From: Epiperipatus broadwayi
Lineage: Eukaryota; Onychophora; Udeonychophora; Euonychophora; Peripatidae
NCBI GenBank assembly: GCA_028023455.1
Contig: JAQFVV010012394.1
Location: 31,340,885 to 31,404,884, forward strand
Length of the DNA stretch: 64,000 bases
Direction: 5' to 3'
Below, one piece after another: positions 35,656 to 47,440 of this stretch; the stretch's first letter is position 1; the number at the start of each line of letters is the position of its first letter. Position numbers and translations under genes: made by a program. Below the pieces are notes generated by a model that was not told where the DNA came from, did no database searches, and saw nothing but the letters and a program-made list of their open reading frames with translations.

Positions 35656-37239
35656 GGGGGGGGTATAAATACATCAACATATAGAACCTGTCCGCCCATT
35701 TTTTGATTTATTTGATATTTTACGATGTTATCTTTTAATGTTTTAGCAGAAAATTGTTTTTTCGGAAATACTTCCAAAGTATTCTCTCCCATATTTTCCA
35801 TTGGAAATAAATGGCTTATGAGATAATCCTTATAACGTAAACAGAATCTACGTCACCGGTGAAAAGCTTTCCATAAAATGTTCTTTTAGAAAATATTGCA
35901 TTTTAAATGCCCAATCAAATGAAGGTGTAATTTTACAACACAATTTTCTATGGTGTCAACTTTCAGAAAACTGAGAAATATATTAATTTGTTTTATGATC
36001 TTGCCGTTATATTTATGAAATTTTAAGATTATCATTAAATTAAACTTTTCTAATGCCTTTCTATTCCACTTCTATACTAAAATTACATTGAATAACAACT
36101 CAGTGTACAGTTAACTTAGTTGCATTAATTATTTCCATGTGAGGAAGTACTTTATTATTAAACTTATTGAAAGCAATAACAACGCATTGGAGTTTGTATT
36201 GTGGTATTTAAACTAGTTAACATTCTGAAATTGATTACCTTTCAAGTTAAAAGCTGCTGAGGATTTTTCTGCAATCTTTGGTTGATGAAGAACTTAAGTT
36301 TTTTTGAACATCAGTTAAGGAGTCAGTCTTTATGTGTTGCATTCAAAAGATTATGTACATTCTGTAAATTATATAGTCTTTGAACTGATAAAAACAGCAC
36401 AATCACCAGCATACCTGTAAATCCAGACTCCAACAAATTCTTATTTTCACTTCTAATCTACACAAATTAAAAATTTCAGTATCTTACCTGTACTCGATCT
36501 TGATCTTCATTTCATAAAGCCATTTATAATCAATTCCAAATACTACTGTTTTGTCTGACGAATAAAATAATATTGTGTGTGTTCTTGATATTGTAACAGT
36601 CAAAACACGTGTATCTCGTTAACATATTGCAGAATTCGACCACCACACAGAACAGCAGCACCATCGAGTAGTGAAGCCACCGGTAATACTGAGTTCGAAC
36701 ATAGTTTATCGGTTCCACAATACAATCTACGGAATAACGCCTCTGATGCGACATAAGTAAACACTTCTTTAGGCACGGTGGTCAGGGAGATGCACGAGAT
36801 TCATGGGTTTTGTTTCCGAGTTGGCCAACAATCAAACGAATATTAATTAACACATATAATCGAGGAAATATATATAATGGGCATCGAATAAATGAAAACT
36901 TAACTACAGACGTATAGTTAAAATTATTTATTGATATATTTAATAACAGAAAACATTAGTAAGGTTATTGATCAGATTTTAAATTCAAAGTCTCAACAGC
37001 TAATTGGTAATATTATATATGTAAAAATACATTTATTTATTAGGAGCATTTATTTATATGAAGGCGTAATCCAGCTACCTAGGGTTCTCGAGTGAGTATT
37101 TCTAATGCGTGCTGTAAGAAATTTATACTTTGCACTGCAAGAGTCATCAGTAACGGCGGACATACATTTATTTAATAAAAATATTTATTTTACGACTAAG
37201 GGCAAACATTTATTTGAGAGTATATGATGAAGACAATGC
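35656..37239. other. No gene seen; one possible SINE
   Basis: A tRNA-like phrase (GGCACGGTGGTCAGGGAGAT, then GGGTTTTGTTTCCGAG) at about 36,771-36,822 may be a SINE head. The rest is AT-rich, apart from a GC-richer patch at 36,600-36,830. Confidence 0.35.
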
Positions 37240-37590
37240 CGAGGCGGAGTGATAGAGAGAATAATAAACTAAATAAAAGAACACGTGGTACGCCCTTAGA
37301 AGGCGTACCATGTAAAATGGCAGCGCTGAAACTGCAATACCGTGAATAAGTGATAAGGGTTTCAGGTTGGTCTCTGCCTCGACCCGAAAAGGTAAGGTGT
37401 CACATGAGCATAACCAGGGACAAGCGGTCCGTGTCGCAATTTGCCAGCTGGCTGCGTGACGGTCGTCAAGCCCTACGGGAACATTTATCATGTCCGCTTG
37501 TGTAGGACGACTGGGGTTAATTCAACCCTGGAGAATCCGGAGAATTCACGGCGTGGAATGAGCCATCGGGGCTTCAAAACGTAACACATG
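37240..37590. repeat. GC-rich island of about 350 bp, probable repeat
   Basis: Composition changes sharply against the AT-rich flanks. It contains a hairpin (TGGTACGCC, seven bases, GGCGTACCA, extended by a G/T wobble and two more pairs) at about 37,284-37,314, and CAACCCTGGAGAATCCGGAG near its right end. A 93-codon minus-strand frame (37,210-37,491) has no recognisable domain. A SINE or other short repeat with a GC-rich body is the best guess. CpG dinucleotides are retained, so it is either young or poorly methylated. Confidence 0.5.
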
Positions 37591-37813
37591 TATAATATCT
37601 AAAAGATTGTGGTAGTATTTAACTAGATTTCAAACTCGGCCCAACATTATCAACTTTGACTGAAAGAAAATTGGTGACTCTCAAAGAAATGAAATTTACA
37701 TAATTATTCATTAACATTTAATAATAATAAAAATATCTAAAAAGGGAATTATTATAGCTAGTATGCCATTTATTACGGAGTAGTCGACCCTGCATTACAA
37801 TAACTGATTCTTT

Positions 37814-37885
37814 GAATGCGTGTCGATTTATATGAAATTTAAGTTATCTATAAAAGCAATATTAATGACAATTCGACACGCATTC
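37814..37885. repeat. Perfect 13-bp inverted repeat, 46-base spacer
   Basis: GAATGCGTGTCGA at 37,814-37,826 and TCGACACGCATTC at 37,873-37,885. The arms are GC-rich and the spacer AT-rich, an unusual contrast. No direct duplication flanks it. Confidence 0.85.
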
Positions 37886-37890
37886 ACTGT

Positions 37891-39589
37891 TCGAGCGATT
37901 ATGGATTTAGCTTTAAAACTAAGACAATTATGAGAAGTTAATATTTCAATGATAATTATAAATAAAATGTAGATTTAAGAAATACACACCTAAGAAGTGA
38001 TAGAGGGAGGGTAAGCTAGATTATGCGAGAAGTTTACAGATTACATGAATTCTTAAATTTTAGTTTCACAAATTTACAATTTTAACATTTAGAAGTTATA
38101 CAAATAATAGGAGATGAGCTATAGCTTATTATTACTAGAGTACTCTATAATTTGGAATACACAAACACAGGTACCTGTTTTATAAGATGTTTTCGTCCAT
38201 TGGTTTAATAGCAGATTGTTCGTAATTAGAAATTTTCTTTCTTGTCCTGGGCATGTTGTTTTATTGATTTTTTTTAACAGCAGCGGCTTTCTTGTTTATT
38301 TCAGGCAGCAGATCATTTTGGTGTTTTTACGATGGGCAAGGTGAAGCTCAGCATATGGTGGGCCATCTTCCGATGGAGAATAATTTCGGTGCTTACTCGG
38401 TCATACCTTGCAGTATTAATTTATTTAAGATATTTTAGACGCTCCACTCGAGAGCAAAGCTAAAATTCAAGTCCAAATCTTTAGCAAGTCTAAGATGGCC
38501 TCCTTTTCTTATCTTAATCTTTTAATTTTTCTGTTGAGATATTTTTAGGTTTTATTTATCTTGCCCTCAGGATAATCAATGCTCTGCTGGTTTTAATTAG
38601 AAAGAAATTTGCTGTCTATTGTTTGTTTTTCTTTACATTCGTTAATTACATTTTTCTAGGAATTTTGCTATAATTAATTTATTATCTATCACTGACCGAT
38701 GATTTTACATTTTCAAAGACAAAAGGGAATAAAATTATTTTAACTTTAATTAATTAATGCATCAGATTTTGTTAGACTTATTATTTAACGAAATTTAAAC
38801 TAAACAACAAATACGAACTTTATAAAATTCAAAATAAATGATTAATATTACACAAAAGTTTATTTAACTAGAAGGAATCTAAATTACATTATTTTATCCG
38901 TATTTATTGCCTTTAATTTGAGATCGAAATGTGTGCATGTTTATGTTGAATTCTACATATATTTATACATTTTTAATATTGTTACACACACAATTCGATA
39001 CCAAAAAGTTTAAATTTGGGTGGGATAGACCGGTCAGTGAGAGACGACAGAAAAAGGTGAAACTTGAGATTCGAATACGAATCTCACTGTTTCAATATAT
39101 ATTTTAAATCGATGTAAAATAATAATTTGCATAAAATGTTTGTATATAAAAAATAGTCAGATAGGAAATTAAATAATCTTTCCATTGACTATGACTCTAG
39201 AAAATTAATTATGCAGATTATTCAAATGAATTCAGAAGGGTGCGGAGATTTGACTATAGTACTATACTTAATGAAAAATACTGTTTATTGCTGGATGATG
39301 TATATATTTGTGAAATGGCATAAAGATTATCTATTAAACTAATTGTAAAGATGGATAATTAATTATATCTGTTCATTTATGTAATGCAAATAAACCCAAA
39401 TTTGTTAACTTTCACAGCCACATTAAGTATTTTTTTTATTGGGACATTATCCAACTAATAGCAATCAGGTTGCCACTAAATATAGCAATCACTGTCATAA
39501 AAACTGAAAACAATGAGAAAGTATAGATACTTTTTAAAGATCACTTTTTATTTTAAATGTCTCATATTTTCCATCAAGAATATTAACAA
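37891..39589. other. No gene seen
   Basis: A GC-richer patch at about 38,280-38,510 (GGGCCATCTTCCGATGGAGA near its middle) may be an unrecognised repeat. The remainder is AT-rich without a coding signal. Confidence 0.4.
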
Positions 39590-40830
39590 TTTACCTCATT
39601 CCATCATATAGATATTGTACAATATGAATAAATTTTGGTGGACAACCAACTAATTTTAAATAATGCCATAAGACCTGTTGCAGTAACTGAATCAAATGTC
39701 TTGATCAAGTAAATGAAAGCAGTAAGTAAATCATTACTTTGCTTCACACCTTTTTTGTTCATTTACCTGGCAACAATGATCATTTTCACATTGTGTCTTG
39801 ATTCTCTAAAATGAGATTTAGTCTTTGGTAACCATTCATTTATGGCTGCAAGTAACCTATTCAACAAAATTTTTGAAAGAACCTTTGCTGTAGTGGACCA
39901 TAATGACATTCCACAATGATTTTAGCAGTCTTGTGTGTTGTCTTTATTTTTAAAATTTGGAAGAATAAAAGCATCCATAAGATTGGGGAACACACTTTCA
40001 TATATTCCTAAAAAATTCCAATGTTTTTGAACATAACATACCATTTTCATATTTTAATCATCGTAATATTTTAAAAGTTTCTGGATATTTTATCATATCT
40101 GCCATCTTTCTATTTTTAAGATTAGAAAGAGCTATTTTGATTTAACTAAGCTGAATATCTTTGTTTAAGTCTAAATATGATAAAATGGAAATAATGATAA
40201 AGGTTATCATCATAATTTTTGTATCATTAATCAAAAGATGATAAAAATACTCCATCCACATTCAAAATATCATTATCATTATAGACAAAAATGCCATTAT
40301 AGAATATAATAATATTGTGACATTCTTTTGCAGATCGATTAGTTGCTTTCAGTGTCTCAAAAAAAAAAAATCTAGAATAACCACAACTAGCAAATGTCTA
40401 TATGTCTTCTTTCAATTTTATTCCACCAATAATTTTTAATCCTTCCTTCTAGTAGTTACATTTCTGCCTTCAGATCTCTACATTTGTTAGGACATACTAC
40501 ATATAATCTATAATTTTTGAAAGCAAAAATTTCACATTTCCTTTTAAATAAATTACTAATATTATGATCATTATCAGAAAACTACTCGTGATTCTTTGTT
40601 TTAGTGAATTCAAGAATAGGTTTATTTGAATTAAGAACATGGTCCTTAAGAGAATTTCATGTTTCTGTAATATATGACAGTCTTGAAGATCCAAATTATC
40701 TATTTTAATGTTAAATGGCTATTGAAATTTAGTAAGCCTGATAGATTTTTTTAAAAGAATGATTCAATTTTCTTGTGAGTATGATTGGGAATAAGATCTA
40801 TGTTTTAATACAACTACCATTACAATCATG
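39590..40830 (-). pseudogene. LINE reverse transcriptase, heavily decayed
   Basis: Minus-strand translation gives, in order, a pre-RT region with NRSAKECHNIIIFYNG and ILNVDG, then FPNLMDAFILPNFKNK, an RT fingers block LSKILLNRLLAAINEWLPKT, and a degraded ..KTFDSV..-type block followed by LVGCPPKFIHIVQYLYD. This order is that of a LINE family with the GKILARVLLNRL signature, common in aquatic invertebrates. Many stops and frameshifts mark it as one of the oldest copies here. The palm with the catalytic aspartates is missing. Confidence 0.65.
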
Positions 40831-41235
40831 GAGAATGATGTATCAAACAATCTGTTCTTTTAAATGGATCATGAAATGTAATCCCCTCATTATTTTCACT
40901 CCTATGTTATGAATGGTACTATGAGAGTAAAAAAGAGGCACTTGTGCATTTTTACAAAAAAAAAAAAAAAAACTAAATAAGAGGTATATTCATATAGTAC
41001 ATACATGTATTCTAACAGTTTTAATAATTCAATTCAGTTCATTAAATGCTAAACAACAGCATTTGCACATTAAAAAGTAAAAGGGATAAACATAATATAT
41101 ATATATATATATAACATAATAATAAAAGAAAATAACAACTAAAAAAAGTAAAAAAACGTATAGAAATAAATAAAATAAATATGGAAAATATAAGCAAGAA
41201 TATATACAAGATAAGTTTAAAATCTGTGGAGTTAC

Positions 41236-42560
41236 TAATTTTTGTCTAGTGCACTTTCAACTAAGTTATATTACTCATAATCATGGCAATTGATAGAGGG
41301 AAGAAGATTGCAGGGTTTATTAAACAAAAGAATGAGTTATAATTGAATAGTTCAATAATAGTTTAAGTAGGCCATTTTTTAGAAAGGGGAATGCAGGAGT
41401 CTTTCTTGTTAATTGCATTCTTATCTTCATGATATGTCAGGCCTCTTTCAGTTTACACTTAGTGTCATTGTGCTCTATACATACAATGGTGGCCGATATA
41501 GGCTCAGAGGGTAGCTGGAGGTGGATTGGTGCTCATAAAAAATGATTTGGACTTGTTGTGTATGGTTGTATATGTACTAGGGGTGTGCTAATCAGGTAGA
41601 CAACTTGGTATTTGATTCACCATAATATATGGCATGGAAGTTCACATGAAGGCATATGACCTTGTATATGGTTTGTGATATTTGGTTTGGAGACAGAATG
41701 TCTTTTTTCAAAGGAGGAGGAGTGCATAGAGCAATTTGGTGGATTGCAGAGTAAATTTTATTAAAGCAATTAGTAATTCTACTAATATATGGAAATGAAG
41801 ACCAAGGTTTGTTATCAGCTATTAGGGTTGGGTTTCTAAGCTTAAAATTTTTTAACTGGTTGAGTTAAGATTTTGTTTTATAACTGATGTTGGACAAGTC
41901 TGAGGGATACACAAATGGTGATTGCCATTTAAAAAGTTTTTAAACTGATGATCTTATGGGATTTTGGAGTGATAGATTCAGGATGTAAAGTACCATGGAC
42001 ATTGATAGGTCTAATGACTATTTTATAATAAATATGGATAGTTTCTTGTTAAACATAGAGATCAAAGAACTTGATGCCTTGGTAGTTATTCTCATTTTCC
42101 CATGTCCATGATAAAGATTGTATCTATGAGAGAATGGCATGTGTGCCATTGATTTGTGGATTAGAAAGCACAAAGAAGTACATCATCTACATAGTGCATA
42201 TATAGGGTGGAAGGGTTGGAATCAAAGCAATGAGGTAATACATCTTCAGCATATTTATTGAGAACAACACTTGGGATAATCCTACTAATAGGAGGTCATA
42301 TAGTCCAGAATTTTGTAAAAGGCATTGTTGAATGAAGCCATAATGTTATCGTGTATCCAATGTAAACATTTGAGAATAAACTTTCTTTTATGTGCATTAT
42401 AATTGACCTTGATGAGAATTTCCTTAATTATTTGAATTGATAAGCTGTGTGATGCCAAACAATTCTGTTTATTGAGTTGTGTATTTTTTTTATTTGAAAT
42501 ACACATTCAATGAAGACTTAAGTGAGAACCAGCCAAATCTGAATTGATCGCTAAGCAACT
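41236..42560 (-). pseudogene. Penelope-like retroelement, decayed RT plus GIY-YIG-type endonuclease
   Basis: On the minus strand, PPISRIIPSVVLNKYAEDVL precedes a YMHYVDDVLLCAF block at about 42,180-42,220, the RT catalytic YVDD motif. NYQGIKFFDLYV follows, then a block ending TLHPESITPKSHKI, matching the order FLDVxV ... HPLSHK of Penelope-like RTs. Further on, TIYKVICLHVNFHAIYYGES resembles the GVYKxxC...FYIGES start of the GIY-YIG endonuclease, and HNDTKCKLKEA is the C-terminal tail shared with the 17.4-17.8 kb fragment. Several stops and frameshifts exist. It is an endonuclease-bearing Penelope copy, long dead. An AGTGCACT motif lies at about 41,250, probably near the 3' end. Confidence 0.75.
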
Positions 42561-42684
42561 GAAGAATCTTTGAGAGGCCTTATAGTAGGTAGTGTCCCAA
42601 AAGTTGATTATTAAGCAAAGGAAGCATTGTACCTCATGTAGCTTAATATTCATGAATAATCAGGATGGAATTGCAGCAGAGGGG

Positions 42685-42894
42685 TATATATTGAAATATT
42701 TATGTTTGGAAAAGGCTTTATTGCAAAACTTGCAGAGCATGGTGGAAATCAACTTATTCTTGGACTATTTAAGATTATATGTGTTAATTATCAGAAATTA
42801 AAAGCCAAGTTTGGTCCAAGCATAAGTTTATTTCCATCATGTTATGCAAGTTTTGCAACAAGCATTTTCCAAGCATAAATATTTCAATATACAC
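42685..42894. repeat. Fold-back with 80-bp arms
   Basis: Arms 42,685-42,764 and 42,814-42,894 are about 85% complementary by eye, with a 49-base spacer. Shared text includes TATTGAAATATTTATG and GCAAAACTTGCA. Two plus-strand frames over it are incidental. It shares no sequence with family B, so it is a different palindrome family. Confidence 0.75.
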
Positions 42895-43414
42895 CCATAT
42901 CTTCCTGTATCTATTTTTGTATTTAGAATCTTTTATTTATAAATATTTTGTACTATATAGTAATAATTACTATAAAGTCATATTTTTGTTATATTGGAGA
43001 TGGTTTTTGTGAGAAAGGTAGACAATATAAGAATTATTTCAAAGATATTTCTAAAGAAGAGCAAAGTTGTTTGTTTCTCATTGGGAAGATATAACAGGGA
43101 GTAAATTACATTTTAGAACTAAAATTAGGTTTAATAATTGAAGAATTTTATTTAAAAAAAGTTTTCTCCAAAAGTTAAGAAACAATTGCAAAATATTAAA
43201 TAAATAAAAATTAATGAGCACAACATTATAGAAATATTATTGATGGAGTCGATAATCTCTAGTCTAATGAATAATTAATAAAAATTATTAATATACTTGT
43301 ATCAAATGGTTTGTGGCAAAGTTGTGAGGCTAGTAGATTTGACACATCAATTAAACTGTAGTAATTTGTTCTCTATATTTGTACTGACCAATAATAAAAG
43401 ATATGTGCAAGAGA

Positions 43415-43560
43415 TCATGGTTTGGGCTATCTGATGAGTGTTGATTCGGCATAAAATGTGCATCTTGGAGATTATAATCTTTTTCACGTCTTTGGTCATA
43501 TATTTATGATTACTTTCCTCTACAAGATGTTAAAAGCGGATAGAAACCAGTCCTTAACTT
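43415..43560 (+). mobile_element. Family B fragment with decayed hammerhead motif
   Basis: CTGATGAGTGTTGATTCGGC then ATAAAATGTGCATCTTGG aligns with the family B hammerhead region. The upstream stem I strand is lost (CTAT for CCAA) and GAAA reads AAAA. Downstream GAGATTATAATCTTTTTCAC matches the family. The rest of the element and its termini are not recognisable. Confidence 0.65.
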
Positions 43561-46090
43561 GCATGATTGGTATATTAAAAATTATATACTACAGAAATAT
43601 TATTTGCAGATGTCTCTAAAGTAGTTGTGAAGAGAATTAGTTTTAACTATTGCTGTAGAATAGCTTTATTGTTACTATTTGATTTCTTATTTCAGCTTTT
43701 ATTATAAACATTTTCGCATATAATTATTAGTATTGTTATTAAAAAAATGTATATATTCAATCAGTAAATTATTTTCATTTTAACTTTATAATATTTGAAA
43801 TGAATGTATGTCGTACAATATTACACTTTAATCTAAATTATATTTTAATAGAAAAGTCAATATTTTGAATTTTTTTTTCCAAAATTAGTTTTTAAAAATT
43901 AACTGTCAATTTCTTATACACAATTTAATAACAGTCTCCCTATGATACTTTTCAGATAAGTTCTGCATCGTAATTGCATTTAATATCTATTTTACAATTC
44001 GTTCTTTAGATCTAGCTTTTTCTTTAAAATTTTCACTGAAGGTAGAAGACAAACGGAATCCCTGAAGGCAAAAGAATATAAGACGATCTCGGTAAGCGCA
44101 GACTTTTAATACTTTTCAAAAGAAAGAAATGCTCTTTTTCCAAAATACTTTAATTTTTTTTTTCATTTATTCTATTTATCAATAGATAAAGAGAAAATAA
44201 AATTATTATATTAGGCGTAGGGATTTAAAGTAGATGTAGAAAAAGGATACAACTAAATTTAAAAACTTTATAAGTTAAACAATACTATATAATTATGAAA
44301 ATTTGTAAAATAGAATCATTTTAAAGCAAAATCTACATATTGCTAGAAATGATGTTTGACATTATACATTATAAAAATCACATTTAAATATAACGTTGCA
44401 AACAATTTTATTTGAAACGTGCATACACACACATGGAAGGGTTTTATAGTGTAAAAATGGCCCATAATGCTTACATGCTGGCATGAATTTTCACTTCTGG
44501 TGGAGTGAGATTTTTTCAAAAGATATAGGATTTATCTCTCAAATGATCGGCCCATAGCCATTTCAGATTCTCACCGACCCTCTTCACATGCAATGGAGTT
44601 TGCCCTGCAGTATGATATTTATTAAAAAGACTGTTTTTAACTTTCACTTTTATATATACATACAATCATTTTATATCAGTGATAATAATAATTTTATATG
44701 TATATAAATATATACAATATGCATTAGCATTATTAACAATAAATATGGTGTTTTGTATAACATATGTTTGTTGATAGGACTTGTTTCTAAACATTTTAAT
44801 CACTTTCCAGAAGACCTACAAACTACAATATCATGGTAACTTTTTTAATGTCAGAGAGAAAAAATAAAGGGGAAAAGTACAATAATATTTATCTTTATTA
44901 ATAACTGAGTGATAACGAAAAGGGAACATTTCTTCATATTCAAATTCACACCAATCATTCTTTGGTTTAAATACTGATCCTAGAAATTTTATTTTTATAC
45001 ATTTTTAAGTAATACTTTATTCATTGATAATGTCTGTATATGTTACCAATATATCTAATGCACGTTTGCACATATTTCTGATAAGGGTGGGGAATAGTCA
45101 TAATGTGGCAGACTTATGGCTTAGCTCTGTCATTAGGAGTTCTGAAAAAAAGTATTGACCAACTAAAACTGTCACATATTTTGCAAGTGTGATATGTAAA
45201 GCATTTCATAGTATAAATTACAGAAAAGGAGTGTTTTCATCATTTTTATAATTTTTTTTTTCAAGAGATATGTATAGTGTCTGTTCTCCATTCCTTACTC
45301 AGTATTTTGTATTATTTCTTAACAACTAATAGCATTTCTCATAATAAGAACTGATGTTTCAATTTATGATAGGTATGTAATTAATTTTAAAAAAATTAAT
45401 ACAAGGGCCAATAGCATTACTCTTATTAATAAATGTTCTTTCAATTTATTCTGGTTTACAGTGAACAACAAACTGGACTGTATCAATATACTTGACTTCA
45501 ATTATAAACTATTCAAAAAAAATATAAACAAATAAAAAAAAACATTAAATTTCACTAATTTAATAAATTATGAAGTCATGAGTGATTATTTGTTCATTTC
45601 TCAGCACAACACATAAACATGATTTTAAAAAAAATGTAAATATTTTTTTTACAATATGCTAGAAATCATTATTATATCTTGGAGCACTGTAAACTATTAT
45701 ACTTATTAATAAAAAAATTTTGATTTATTTTGAAAGCACATACAATTTTATTTTTCCTTTATCATCCATTCCAAATATGATGAGAAATATTTTACATAAT
45801 AAAATATTTTCTAAGTGTAATGCTAAGAAGTTTACCAAACTGTAAAACATATTTAAAGTTAATACTGATTTTGAAACATCAAAGCAATTAAACAGACTAT
45901 TGTATCTTAATACTATAGTTGTATAAGAGAAAAAAATTATTGATAAAAAAATCATAATATATTTCATTGTGAGAAAATTGAGACATTTCATTTTATTTAA
46001 AAATCAAAAGTATAGTATGGTAATTTTTTTTAAAAATTCTTATTGTTTCAATGAATAATTGAGTGAACCCACACTCAGTAAAATATATAT
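43561..46090. other. AT-rich DNA, no gene seen
   Basis: A segment at about 45,105-45,140 (AATGTGGCAGACTTATGGCT) weakly recalls the start of the SINE A array. GC-richer text at 44,460-44,610 was not identified. Confidence 0.4.
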
Positions 46091-46200
46091 TATAATGGTT
46101 GGCAGTGATTCATTCCCTATCTGCTATACCACGGCAACACTAGATTATTAGAACCTAAAAAATTTATACAACAGGCAGATACATATTGGTAAAAGATTCA
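46091..46200 (-). mobile_element. SINE family C copy
   Basis: The plus strand reads TATCTGCTATACCACGGCAA then CACTAGATTATTAGAACCTA, the inverse of the family C B-box region (AGGTTCGAATAGCCTAGTGG at 58,873). It is diverged. It shares AGGCAGATAC with the 60.3 kb copy. Confidence 0.6.
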
Positions 46201-46334
46201 GTTTTAAACAAAATCTATTGCAAGACCCCTACATTATAGAGTTCACGATGCAGCTGCAAGATGTTTTAACTGGTCATCCCCATTTAATCAATTGTCAATC
46301 ACTAATCTTAAATTCAATTATTTCATTTTTATAG

Positions 46335-46525
46335 TATCTTACCCCCCCTTATCACTAATTCTTTAGATCGATCACTACTGATGTTGCTCCAATCTTATTA
46401 GCACTCATGGTTTTCTTTTCTGAACCGTTGGTCAGTATGCTCCAAAGCAGGAAATACCAGTCTTTAATTTTTATCTCTATTCTGACTTTCCATTATTTAA
46501 GTGCCCCAAGGGCTCATTTGCTTTA
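46335..46525 (-). repeat. Dispersed repeat D, copy 1
   Basis: The minus strand contains GCCCTTGGGGCACTTAAATA near one end and GTGATAAGGGGGG at the other, the same order and spacing as the plus strand at 57,427-57,600. The middle is poorly conserved. The family is unknown. Confidence 0.55.
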
Positions 46526-47330
46526 CATTTATTACATTTTAATAGAACAATCATTTCCATTCTTCCAAAATTTAAACATGATTTTTAAATAGAAACTAAT
46601 TAACATTTTTATTTTTTTTACATTACTTTTAATAAAAATACTAATCTTTATCTTTAGATTTTTACTTTGACTTTTAAGTATTTATATATTATTTTTCCAT
46701 ATTGTGCAATTATATATATTAGTTTAAATAGCTTTATGAATTTTCTTTTCCTTTTTTAATATATCAATTTATTTACCAATCTTTTCCCCCTTTTATTTTG
46801 ATTTTAAAATAATGAAATGGCATATGTATACCATTACATGTCACTGAACTTCCTCAAAAAACAAAAAAAAGTATTTACTTATTTGTTAGTAAGCCTACAT
46901 TATACAAATTGATTACATGCTAAAAATTTTAATGACTTCTTTGGTTAGTAATTACACAAAATTAATTACAAAAAATTGTTTTTGACTATTCTTTCATTTT
47001 TACACCAGCCAAGCCTTTGCCTCCTACCTCAAGAGATCCCTTTTTCCTACTTTTTTTATTTATTAAATCAATCTTTCAATAATCAACCAGGCAAGTCATA
47101 CTAGGTTATTTAATATTCTACTTAGTTTTCCTAAAATTACTATTTATAATAATTATTATGTTTTATTCCTCCTCACGTTTATTAATATATGCACATTTAT
47201 TTTTTTTTTTACTGGCAGTATTTTTACAAGATCTTCAAGTTTGACTTTTTTTAAAATGAAATAAAAAAGTTACTTGCATAATTTTCAAGGTACTCATGGT
47301 TTATACTGTATTGTGTCACATTGAGAAGCC

Positions 47331-47440
47331 AATTATAATGGTTGGATCATGAATCATTCTCTATCTGCCATACCAGGGCACCACTAGGTTATTAGAACCT
47401 AGAAAATCTCCTTACGTAGGTAAATATAACCTGTTCTGAA
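47331..47440 (-). mobile_element. SINE family C copy
   Basis: CTGCCATACCAGGGCACCAC then TAGGTTATTAGAACCTAG: here the B-box region forms a perfect 7-bp hairpin (CTAGGTT with AACCTAG). It is closely related to the 46.1 kb copy about 1.2 kb away, with the same orientation. Confidence 0.65.
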
